Part shown: positions 12,960 to 23,412 of the stretch, piece after piece
Position numbering within the stretch: the first letter of the stretch is position 1
Layout: each line of letters starts with the position of its first letter
Origin: Sipunculus nudus
Taxonomy: Eukaryota; Annelida; Sipuncula; Golfingiida; Sipunculidae
DNA: 64,000 nucleotides
Reading direction: 5' to 3'
Assembly (NCBI GenBank): GCA_026874595.1
Contig: CM049317.1
Location: 16,663,382 to 16,727,381 of the forward strand
The notes under the pieces: generated by a model
Told to the model about the DNA's origin: nothing
The model's input: only the letters and a program-made list of their open reading frames with translations
The model's database searches: none
Position numbers and translations under genes: made by a program

Positions 12960-14310
12960 TAATTGTAATATGATAATTCCAAGTATAATATATGTGAATT
13001 ATACAGTGATATGGTCAATGGTAGATGATTTGTAATAATCATGAGGAAAAAGCTGAGTATATTAATTAACCAATATTTATTATGCTTGTGACTAAATTTG
13101 ATCTAAATCGTCTATACGCCCATGTCGGATGCCTACCAAAATCATATTTATTAATAAAATAAAAATAATTATTATACTGAATTCTGAACTAAAGATATTC
13201 TTTATATATATAATTTTATGTATTATTTTATGCTGTTTCTTCATGAGCGCTGAGATGGATTGACTATGTGTGTATTTTAGTGTTAGGCCCACTGACTTCG
13301 GAAATTGCACTGACCCTTTGGCAAGTACCTCCGGTTTATGGTTTTGTGGCATCTGTGTGTCCTAAGAAGGTTCCTCTCAGCTTTCAGGTATTATTTTTTA
13401 GTCTCGCTGTACGATAGTCTGGCCAGACCACACCATACGATCAATAAAATATGCTCATCCGAATGTTATATTTACAGATCTTGGAATTCAAAGTATTTAT
13501 CCGTTCAATGATTTTGGTGAGTTGTTGTATCAGAATTAAAAGTTGGTCCTAGGGACACAATACTGTTTTGTGGAGGTAACCGCCTCCATTCTTTAACGAT
13601 GACTCGTCTTATTCTTTACGAACGTATATAAATGACTTTTGCTCTTGATAGGGCGGTAGCATTCTCATGTTGTTATTTACTTTATATCATGGTGTCAGCC
13701 AGGCCGGATGTCTACCGCACCTGCCGGATCTGGGTCTATAATCACCCCAATGCTAGGTCATATTACCGAGGAACCTCCAAAAGACGCACACGTGTGTGTG
13801 TTTTACACGGCTGTGTGGCACAGCCTTCCTATAAAGCCTGCAGAGCAGCCGATGGTTAAAATTGTAACCGGATTTGAATCATGTGCCTTACGCCTTGACC
13901 ACAGAAGCCGGTATCACTGAAAACTGATCACCAGATGAAGTATGAACCAAATAACAAATATTCGTCACATTCAAGCAAAAATTAATGTGCCGGTTAAAAA
14001 ATGCTATGTTTGTATTTCAAAGCCCGTGCACAAATAATCATCACCGAGCACAAAAACTTATATAATGCTTAATGTTTTAAGCCTGTACAAATATGCTTCT
14101 ATATAATTTTAAACACATCAAATAGTGCAAACATGTGTGGTACTAATACACTAGGCGCGTATTGAAACTGCCTTAAAATGGAGTGGATAAAACACAAGAG
14201 ATCACACTCCATAATTATGCGGGAATAGTATAAAATCAAATCAATAACGTATATCAACCTGTCTTTTCTTGAATGAAAGGCCATATTTAGACATAATCGT
14301 TCATTTGGAA
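12960..14310. other. Non-coding; open stretch 13,690-13,920 unexplained
   Basis: This would correspond to the exon 3 region of paralogue A, but no match to that exon is visible. A GC-richer stretch at 13,690-13,920 has two overlapping + strand open frames and no recognisable product. The remainder is AT-rich. Confidence 0.35.
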
Positions 14311-14316
14311 AACAAG

Positions 14317-14320
<4 letters not shown>

Positions 14321-14380
<60 letters not shown>
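14321..14380. repeat. (TA)n microsatellite
   Basis: About 29 uninterrupted TA units. Confidence 0.95.
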
Positions 14381-14744
14381 AGTAATATTACACAGTTCCC
14401 AATAGGTGTTATATTGAATACAATAGAAAACCAAGGAGGTTGTACGGATGTGTATAAACTCCTTGAGATGGCCATATTTTAACGCTGAAAAGAGGAGCTC
14501 GAAATACCTGGTGTCCGCGTTGCCGTAATATAACCAGACCACAAAAGTGGCTTCCTTCCACTGACGCATTTTTATTGTCACGCTACACAAGTCGTGTAAA
14601 ATCAAACTATCCAATGTAAGGTTACAGCCGACATCGATGTGTATTTCTTTTCAAAATTTGCTTATGTACGTTTGTTACTCACATTGTTTATTTACAGTGG
14701 TAGGGGTAATACCCCCCCCCCCCAAAAAAAAAAAAAAAAAAAAA

Positions 14745-15125
14745 ATACGGCGGGCTTCTGTGTTCTATAGATATAGGATTTGAAGCTGTTAGACCGTCAG
14801 TTGGAATCTCATCCAAAGCGGTAATATTTTTCACGGCCGGTCCTTAACCAGGGTGAGTGCGTTGCAGGATTGATGGGAAGGCCGTGCCCCACCGCTGTGT
14901 TTCTCTCACAAACGAGGTCGCCCTTCTTTTGTTCCTTGGTGGTGTAACCTGGCAAAGGTTTTTATTTCACTCCAGGGCCCACAGCTGCAGTAATCACCGG
15001 GTTTGGTTAACACCATGATGAGGACTGGTAGGAGGCTTTTGGTACTTCCCTGTTGTGTAGTCAAAAACCGGAACGGATTTCCTTCGATATACATAACCAA
15101 CAAATTATTTGATAAAGGGACAAAA
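14745..15125 (+). repeat. tRNA-derived SINE, copy 2
   Basis: A diverged tRNA-like head (box-B-like CAGTTGGAATCTCATCC, about 14,799) follows poly-C/poly-A tracts at 14,711-14,745. The body matches the other copies: GGCCGGTCC, GGTGAGTGCGTTGCAGG, GGGAAGGCCGTGCCC, CACAAACGAGGTCGCCCTTC, GGTGGTGTAACCTGGCAA, then GGTTAACACCATGATGAGGA and a 3' part containing AACCGGAACGGA, shared with copy 3 only. Confidence 0.75.
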
Positions 15126-15179
15126 AGGGCAAGCAGTACCACCAGTTCCCCGTGCAAAGAGATATCATTTTTTTTTGCA

Positions 15180-15500
15180 AAAACTAGTTTTAAAATGAAA
15201 AAAAAAATTAAGGATTCTGGATTTGCAAAGGGGAAGGTAACGCCAGAATTATTAGTTTGCTACCCTAGTCATAATTTTTTAATGACTCAAATGGGGAGTG
15301 GAAAGAAAGGCCAGGCCCAACTGGAACCTCTACTGTTCAGTCCTGCTCAAAGTCAAAATCATTCAGTCATAAACACAATTTCAGCAAACTGATTAATCTA
15401 ACCTGTATCTGTAAATATCTCCGGAACGTCTGTGGCGCTCATATTTTCATGTGACCCTCAGTTCTTGAGCTTGAATTGTCCGTTGGGAGTTTCACAATTA
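15180..15500 (+). repeat. Dispersed repeat, pair of 28,200-28,560
   Basis: Words such as CCTGCTCAAAGTCAA, ATTCAGTCATAA, CACAATTT and GGAACG, and the stretch before AATTTGTCC/AATTGTCC, recur in the same order at 28,365-28,565. A diverged, non-coding dispersed repeat. Confidence 0.5.
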
Positions 15501-15515
15501 TCATTAATGGAGGTG

Positions 15516-15518
<3 letters not shown>

Positions 15519-15563
<45 letters not shown>
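15519..15563. repeat. (TA)n microsatellite
   Basis: About 22 TA units. Confidence 0.95.
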
Positions 15564-15566
<3 letters not shown>

Positions 15567-15734
15567 AATAATGTTCAGGGAAGAAAATTCCGTCTGTTGG
15601 TTATATTTGGAATGGATGTCGATGCACGCTCTATATTTTGCTCGATTTACTATATTTTTGATAATTTACATTTCTCAGGCGAAACATCTAGAATTCGGGA
15701 TGAAAGCCTACTGTGCGCATGAATATTGACAGGA

Positions 15735-16260
15735 GGTCTATCTTTAGCCTCGGTCACAACCGGGATATGGTCGCCGTACGGCGGGTGTATGGGGCTATTC
15801 CGTGCGGTTCAAAGGCCGCAGGGACTCCGTAAAAAACTTACTAATTTAGCCCCGGTCACAACCCACCGTGCGTATTTTTAGTATGTACATTTTATTTTCG
15901 GGAGGCTTCGGCCGCCACGTTTTTCTGAAAACGTGGGGAGGGAGTGGCAAGAGTAGGGAGGGAGTACGTCAACGCCCGTCACTCGCCAGTTGCGCAAGGT
16001 GTAAATACGTGGCCCGTGAGCGGTTGCGTGCATCGTACGAAGTGCACCTGGGACTATGTGATCAAAGGTCTCGCAAGGGTATATGCGAGCAAAAAACCTT
16101 TCGCCAACATCTCGCAGACTGATTTTGGATGTGATCAAAACTTTCGAAAACTCACTATTAGGCGCAGGCTCTCGTAAATTTGCGAATTTCAAAAACCTCT
16201 CGCAGCGGCCCTCGCAGCCTCTTTTGGGCCTGTTTTTGCACGGAATGGAGCCAAGAAAGG
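15735..16260 (+). repeat. CpG-rich dispersed repeat with TCGCA words, copy 1
   Basis: A GC-rich island with two occurrences of AGCCYCGGTCACAAC (15,750 and 15,847). A segment at 16,040-16,230 contains CTATGTGATC followed by many TCGCA/TGCGA words. It aligns in inverted orientation with 20,620-20,880. No transposase or clear termini are seen; it is probably a non-autonomous DNA element or its remains. Confidence 0.5.
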
Positions 16261-16299
16261 TATATGCTTCATGTTTTTTATGCCAGCACAAGCCTAAAT

Positions 16300-17830
16300 G
16301 GTTAATATCAGTATACCTTTTTTTCAAAGTATCCAATGTGTATATATAAACATTAATATTAATATACATATATTTGTATGTTAGAATGTTTATTTAATAA
16401 TATTTAATATTTATTTATAAAATAATTATACTATATAGTCATAAAATAAATATATAAATATGTTTTTGCACATTATATGTTTCTATTTCATTAAATTTTC
16501 ATAACATATATTACATAATATATTATATTTTCAATATAACTAAACACTTTTATTATCAAGTGTGTGGTCCCTCTTACAAAATCGGCATCCTTTGTGCATA
16601 CACAATTAATATCGAAATAGAGATTACATAGTAAGTAAAAATGCTTATTTCATGAAATATGTCTAATATTTACTGCTTAGAAATAAATTGTTCAAATGTT
16701 CAATGAAAATTTATTTATCTGAAGTCTCAGAACTGAGTTTCCATTTCAATGACGTCAATAAATGTATTTAGGTTTATAAAAATAAATATAATACATAAAT
16801 TATATATCAATTACATTATTGTATTATATATAATATCAGAATTCCGTGAGATGAATAAGCTGATTAATTATCTCTCATGTTTTTATCGGTGATATCGGTT
16901 CTATTGGTGTTTCCCTGCATGATTTTTTGGAGAATTTGAATATATAATTGACAGCAATAGTACAAAATTAAAATGTTCCATGGACCATTTGCTTCTACAG
17001 AGGAATTCACAAAAACTAAAAAATATACGATCAAAAGACAAGAATGGTAAAAGAAAGGTAACAAATCTATGTTTCAAGTTTAACTTTGGAACCTGTCAAA
17101 GGTTGCATGACTATGGCATATCTATGGCAGACATGTGTAATAATAAACTTCGGGTAGGTTTACATTTGTGTAAAATCAGATAATTACTAACTAATTAAAT
17201 TTGTATGACATGAATCTATACAGGTTCACATTAATGCGAATTCTGAAAGTGAATTCTTACACTTTATTTTTATTAATAAGATTTTAACTATATTTAAAAC
17301 AATCATATGATACAAATAAATTGGAAATATTCCTGCTTCTGAACATCTATTTTCTCATTATCAAGTATATATAAGATTTTACCGAATTCTCAACAATCAG
17401 AACATATGTATATGTAAAAATGTATTATTATTATTATAACAATAACAAGATGCACATTCAAACAATGTATTGAAGCATTTGCGTATATAAATCGTATTGA
17501 GAGGATTGCAAAATATCATACAAGGTAAATACCACATGTAAAAAGCGAATTTCTCTAATTGAGGGATGATGATTATGACAGTTATTAATGTATAAATAAA
17601 CAAGGTTAAGTATCTTTAGTTGATGTTTACCAGGCGTTCACATAATTAATGTAATTACATATGCAATTTAGGGATACGTTGGATCGGGGTTGGAAAACGG
17701 AGCAGGAGGTTCAACGCCCCTCCTTCTTCCCTCCCTCTTATTCTTTAAGAAAAAAAATCGTGATATGTCAGTTTAACGTCGGGGATTAGTTCTAAGTCGC
17801 AGCTTAGCGCACGCATGATTTTTGGATTTT
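16300..17830. other. Very AT-rich non-coding DNA
   Basis: Mostly TA-rich sequence. A short + strand stretch at 16,999-17,180 with acceptor-like TTGCTTCTACAG reads CFKFNFGTCQRLHDYG and then further Cys and His residues. It might be a decayed zinc-knuckle-like fragment of a mobile element, but this is weak. A perfect CRE palindrome TGACGTCA lies at 16,751. Confidence 0.35.
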
Positions 17831-17834
17831 CCTA

Positions 17835-19603
17835 CACTGTAAATCCCCTTGTGTTACAGGGTAACACAAAATCTTGTGTTAAAGACATATAACACAAGTT
17901 TGTGTTGTGTTAACACAAACTTGTATTAATTATAGGTCATTGAGTGCATGACACAAGGCCTTGTGTTATTTAAGCACAAGGCCTTGTGTAAATTGCGTGG
18001 TCATAATAGATCCGGTCGGTCCTTATCCGATTCATCCGTATCAATATTATAACACTGAAATGATTCCGTCAAGCGGTTAGCAAAATCACGGTCGACTAAG
18101 TTGTTCGCCATTAGATGTAGGAATGACGAACTCGAATACTGGACGAGCGTAGTTAGTCGGAGGGGCTAATTTGACCTTAGCATACGGGTCGCCACTGAAG
18201 CGCGCCAACTTTCTTTGTCTGGACTACCACCCACTGTGCTGTCCAGCCACGCGATGTTTACTGTCACAGCCCTGCTTCAGAATGAATAAAAAATCTGTTT
18301 TGCAAGCTGAAATCAAGCTTTGTTCTCCTGAATTTGTGAGTATATTATATGTCATTGTGGATACCATTGCACGAGTTTAAAGACTTTTCTTCTAAATAGT
18401 AAAAATTATCTAATTGAGCAACATAATTTTAGTCTTACGTGCCGATATCCTCTCAATATCGCTCAGATTGCACATAAGATGTATATTATGCACTAGACGT
18501 ATGTATATTTATACGTATAAAATTATTTCAATGTTCCCCGAAACCCTAACTAAAACTTTGAATTATAATAAGCAGATGTTTTTACAGGTGCCAGAGCTTG
18601 TGCTGTTCGATCTGCAAGGACCACAGCATCTTGGAGAAAAAAGCTGACTCTATATTTAAGAAGGTAAGTCATCAGGTATGAAGACGATAATATCACGTCT
18701 TTCTAATAACTATATATAAGCAGACATCAATGAGATTAACCTAGCATTTCTTGATTTCGAGGTGATATATGATCAACAGAAAAAAGACATATAAATGATG
18801 ATAGCCATAACATTACATATTTATTTACAGATCAATTTTTACTCATTGTTATATACATTTGATAATTAATATTGTTATTTAAACGCCCTCTAAAAGCATT
18901 TACACATAGTATCTGTCACTGTTATTCTCTAACTGATACTTCATTATACATACATATAAAGACATTATTATTATTATTATTATTCAGAATAATAACATAT
19001 TAATATAGAAATTTCCTTTCTTTCGTTTATGGTTTAGGAGGAGGGTGCAGAGGAGACTGAAGTATGCATCAAGTAAGAAGGTGATATTCACAAGGCTGAA
19101 AATGTCAGCATCATCATAGATGGGATGCGGGTTGCAGAGTGTGCAGACAGAAACATACAAACCAAGAACTGTAAACAACAGGAAACAAGTTATTAAATGA
19201 TGACATTGTGAAATTTCACTTCGATCCATTCTAGGTGGACATTCATACCTAAATCTTATTGATAAATACCTAGTTTCTGGTGAAAGCATGTTGATATACA
19301 TGTATTTATCCATTTAATGAGATCCATATTTTCTTTTATTTTCTTTGTACTGCAGATTGAATGGTTATCTAGACACTGATAAATAGCAGCGCAATTTGCA
19401 TTAGAACAACAAGTAGTACTTTCACTTACATTTTCATTTGCAAACAAATCCTAAAATACCAAACTGTAACTAGTTTTCTTCCATGCTATAACTTTAGAAG
19501 TTACCATTCAGCCACCGATTTTATTTATTTACTGAACAAATCAGCAACAAGACATATTGGCACATGCACCTGTAGACAATTACGTGACCGAATGTCTTGT
19601 TTA

Positions 19604-19671
<68 letters not shown>

Positions 19672-20367
19672 AAGTTACTCATGGCAAAACTCAGATTCGT
19701 TCAGTGTGTCACTATATATTTCAATACAGAGTCATAAACGGTAATCCCAAATTCGAAAATGTCTCTGTTGCTATTTGTTTCAGGAAATCAAGGTCTGTAA
19801 CATATGTGTTGTACTTAATTCTTAATACAATAAACTCATTTGATAACAACATTTTTTATTTTCTATTGCATGATGCTGATGCACATGGTGTATGGTTATG
19901 TATGGTAGATACCAATTGTGTCCTATATTAAAGTAAACCTTTTGTCAAAACAACTCCAGTTACTTGTGTTAAATAAAACACAAGAATGTTACGAATAACA
20001 CAATATCTTGTGTTAATTTAATACAAAAATATGTAATATCTTACACAAATTTGTTTTACCTTTAACAATAGGACATTGTGTTAATTTAACACAAGATTGT
20101 TTTACTTTTAACACAACTAGATTGTGTTATTATAACACAAGTTTGTGTTACCTTTAACACAAGTATATTGTGTTAATTTAACACAAGAATATGTTACATT
20201 TAACACAAGAGACTTGTGTTATATTTACCCAATCTTGTGTCAAACTGGGTTTGACACAAGTTCTTGTGTTGTTTTAACACAAGTTGACGCTGTTCATATA
20301 AGACACAAGCACTTGTGTTTGAGGAACACAAGTTTGTGTTATTTTTAACACAAGGGGATTTAGAGTG
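17835..20367. mobile_element. DNA element with inverted repeats made of TTGTGTT/AACACAA arrays
   Basis: The two ends are inverted copies, CACTSTAAATCCCCTTGTGT with one difference over 22 bp, and each abuts TA (17,833-34 and 20,368-69). Inside each end is a subterminal array of short palindromic words (TTGTGTT...AACACAA): about 160 bp at the left and about 415 bp (19,955-20,367) at the right. The 1.9-kb interior has no recognised transposase. It holds a (TA)n tract and a CpG-richer start (18,020-18,290). It also has a possible two-exon frame (MNKKSVLQAEIKLC... to GTGAGT at 18,334, resumed at 18,589 as VPELVLFDLQG) that I cannot assign. The CACTG-type ends suggest a CMC- or mariner-like cut-and-paste element; the superfamily is unresolved. 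Confidence 0.65.
19600..19660. repeat. (TA)n microsatellite followed by (CA)n
   Basis: TA units with one interruption, then ACACACACAC to 19,670. Confidence 0.95.
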
Positions 20368-20483
20368 TAGCCCCGCTGCTTTGATCCCTGAAATCCAGTC
20401 TTAAATAATTACATATTATTTTTGTTACCTTCATCTTCTTTCAATATACAGTGCAGCCTTAAGCCTTGGGCCAATAAACATTA

Positions 20484-20487
<4 letters not shown>

Positions 20488-20539
<52 letters not shown>
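20488..20539. repeat. (TA)n microsatellite
   Basis: About 25 TA units. Confidence 0.95.
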
Positions 20540-20542
<3 letters not shown>

Positions 20543-20619
20543 ATGGCATATAAGGCAGATTTCTGTCAGCTGTGTATTACACAGGCTTATCCCGAGAGTC
20601 AATAAAGGCGGGTTATACG

Positions 20620-21530
20620 AGTGTTCGCAACAATTGATCAATCGCAAAATTGCGAGAGACGTGATAGAGGTTTTCAGCACACTTCGCAAAACAAATTGCG
20701 AGCCTCCGCAAACCTTCCGCAAATCCCCTCGCAATCGCAAATTTGCGAAATTTTCGATCACATAGGCCCTGGTTATTGAGTTGAACGTGCTAACAACGTA
20801 CTTGTAATGTACGATCTCCATGCGATTGCCACGTTATCGTACGGTGGCCGTACTTACATGTGCTGCAAACTTACATGTCCTTACTCACTCGCATGTTGTA
20901 AGTGCGTGCAAGTGCGATGAACGTGAGTTTTTCCGCCCGATGTCGGGGGTGAATCCGTAGCCCGACCACAGCCCGAACGCAGCGAAAGTCCCTTGCACAC
21001 TAAAAGTGCTACGTCGTGTCTGCGTGTTCCAAAATCCTTACTGAGGCGGTACTCACCACGTACTGATCCCCGAATTTTGCCCACATTTTTGCAAGTAGAC
21101 AGCACGCACTTGTAAGTACGGCGGGTTTGGACCACGGCTGCGCAAGCGCTTAATTTGATGCGGCGGCTGCGCGTCAGGCAGCCAACGACGGGCTCCGTAC
21201 GGGCACAGTACAGTAGACGTACGGGTGTCTTTGGATGCCCGTGCGATTTTTAACGCCTGTACGGCTACCCGGGAGACGCACGGTGTACCTGCGGCTGTCG
21301 TAAGGAGTCTTTTGGGGTTTTCGCAAGGTTAGCTTGCGGCGTCCGCAGGGTAAGCTTACTTTACCGTTCGAAGACCGTGAGAATGAGGAAGACACCTTGC
21401 CGTTCCCAGACGTCAGCCGAATAAGTATTCCAGCGGGGTCAAAGACCGAACGGTGATCTACGGTGTGCAGTGACCGAAGCAGGTTGTAACCGAGGCTTAA
21501 ACCTTCTAACATTGATCTTCTGTGTTGAGA
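20620..21530 (-). repeat. CpG-rich dispersed repeat with TCGCA words, copy 2 (inverted)
   Basis: Read on the minus strand, GGGCCTATGTGATC and the run of TTCGCAAATTTGCG-type words match 16,050-16,110. GTACG words and ACGTGGC match the preceding part of copy 1. This copy extends further right (20,880-21,530), with CGTACGG words throughout and GC content far above its flanks. No coding function recognised; the open frames are by-products of the composition. Confidence 0.5.
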
Positions 21531-22190
21531 ATGGTTCCCTGTGAGCCTTTTGCAGGAAGTGTTGTCTGGTTAGTTCACAACAAGTATATCACATTTAAAT
21601 GACTTGCTTCATATTTTACTCAACGAATCAAATATTATATTTCGGACTTATAGGTAACATTCCCATGATTTTACAAAATGCTTTTTTACATCATTACCTT
21701 AACATTCTTTGATTATATTATCTTGTCATGAAATGTAAATATCAGCTGTCAGTGCAATATTTACACATTTTGCTAGTTATTTACACGGTTTCTTTTTTAG
21801 CAAATGACAGTGACTGCTATAAAAGCAGACTATTGTCCTTGTCGTGAAATTGCCTCGTTCGATCGGACTCTCGAACTCCCGGAAGCGAGTGTCTGAGAAA
21901 AAATCCCGGCGCGATTCCGATCAGCAAATATTTATAAAATTTTCAATTCATTCAGTAATGGATGTATTCGCGATAATTAAAATGTTACTTATGGTGTTAG
22001 TATTATATGTGCTCCTGACTTAATTTTGCAAATGATAAAAACACGCAGAATGAAACTAATATCGTTGTGCATTCATAGGGATTGTATAGTAATTCCATCA
22101 TTCTTGGATAATACAAAATCAATTATCCGATATTATTATGAAGACCTTGAACAACATTAACGTCTGTTTGGGTGATGATCTAATTACTAT
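21531..22190. other. Non-coding DNA
   Basis: Nothing recognised apart from ordinary AT-rich sequence. Confidence 0.4.
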
Positions 22191-22666
22191 GCACACGTGT
22201 TACCAATTGTTAGTTTAGGTAACGTATAGTTGAATGAAGCTGGTCACGCTTTGATCATGAGGGACACTATAATTGAATGAAATTGCTTCTGTCCTATGTT
22301 CATTATAATTCTGAATAGTTACAACTTGCACATATGTAATAACAAAATCAAGTGACGGTGGCCTTGGTGAAGAAACTCTTCTGTAACTATGTGCGGGGGT
22401 ATAAAAGAAAAGGGGGCGTGTATATGTATCAAAATCGATTTACATTTCACAGAAGGGCCTTTTCTGTAAAAACAAAATCTTGGTAAATGTGTGAGATGAA
22501 TGTGAATTCCTTAATAGGAATATTTTGTGGTCGCTGAAGCGAATGCTCTCAACGAAATGTCCATATAAACACGTTCAAATGAAATGCAAACGTTGTGGTC
22601 TTTGTGGTATTTTACAGAATTTCAAAACCTCCCGAGTAGTCCCTGTTCTGTAGTAACTTGTTTAAG

Positions 22667-22668
<2 letters not shown>

Positions 22669-22714
<46 letters not shown>
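22669..22714. repeat. (TA)n microsatellite
   Basis: About 23 TA units. Confidence 0.95.
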
Positions 22715-22717
<3 letters not shown>

Positions 22718-23169
22718 CCGTATGGTCCTTTTACTGAAGTTCAGCACTGGTGAAAGAACAAACCAAAAAGACAAAAAGACTCAAAACCTGAGCATTTTTT
22801 TAGAGCTGAAGATATTTGAAGAAATATAACGTGATATAAGGAGTCCGATTTTCCTCAGCTGTTTGGTTGCTCGTGTCTCTCAAGAAAACCCACGGACTTG
22901 TGAGTCATGAATGACCAACTGATTACAGGGAAACTGCCAGGGCGCAGCCAGAGCTACTTGACAGACCTTGGCGATCGGGCACGGGCGTAATTAACACACT
23001 GTAACGCATGACCCATACAAGGACGAATGTTTCGCTGGCAAACAACAAAGTGAATTACGCATGCTAAAAAAACAAAGTCCAGCATACATTTGGTGACCGG
23101 CGAAACACTTGTTTATACATCATAAATAAAAATAGCGTCCGCTACATGCTTCAGAAAGCAATAAAGGGG

Positions 23170-23172
<3 letters not shown>

Positions 23173-23217
<45 letters not shown>
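23173..23217. repeat. (TA)n microsatellite
   Basis: About 22 TA units, 90 bp upstream of the CCAAT box of the copy B promoter. Confidence 0.95.
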
Positions 23218-23219
<2 letters not shown>

Positions 23220-23304
23220 GAAGTTTTTAGAGGTAAACCTTATTTAGGTTCGTAATAAGCCCTATGTCCACCTTATTATGAATATTTATAAACGTCCAGG
23301 TCAT

Positions 23305-23412
23305 CCAATGGCCTTGCCCTGGCCCTGTATACTAGTATAAAACAATGGCGCACTGACTGGTGATGTGGGACCGTTAAAATTTTCAGTGACGGCATTGATA
23401 CAACTTTACAAC
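23305..23412 (+). promoter_or_regulatory. Core promoter and 5' UTR of the SnoaL-like gene (copy B)
   Basis: A CCAAT box (23,305-23,309) precedes a TATAAAA box (23,336-23,342) by about 30 bp. Transcription would then start near 23,365-23,370, leaving a 5' UTR of about 45 nt before the first ATG at 23,413. Spacing and sequence are typical of a focused TATA promoter, as expected for an inducible or tissue-restricted secreted protein. Confidence 0.5.

Larger units (their letters stand above)
10640..12960 (+). repeat. Segmental duplicate of about 22.19-24.66 kb (5' flank to intron 2 of the SnoaL-like gene)
   Basis: Collinear similarity to 22,190-24,660 is visible in four blocks: the upstream flank (10,722-10,800 with 22,243-22,330), intron 1 including the word GCAAAGCAGAAACAGACAC (12,012 and 23,546), a minisatellite of GAGGCTCCGTATTGCGTTC-type units (12,150-12,330 with 23,680-23,930), and intron 2 (12,640-12,960 with 24,370-24,660). 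This argues for duplication of a genomic block. The SINE at 11.57 kb is present only in this copy. Confidence 0.65.

Noticed and set aside
14099..14614. 171-codon minus-strand open frame
   Set aside because: It runs through a (TA)n microsatellite giving a YIYIYI tract; the rest has no coding character.
16999..17183. Zinc-knuckle-like frame CFKFNFGTCQRLHDYG
   Set aside because: Cys/His spacing is only loosely like known knuckles and no other part of a mobile-element protein is nearby; mentioned only as a possibility in the region entry.
20881..21512. GC-rich minus-strand frames of 84 and 112 codons
   Set aside because: They arise from CpG-rich repeat sequence with CGTACGG words; no domain recognised.
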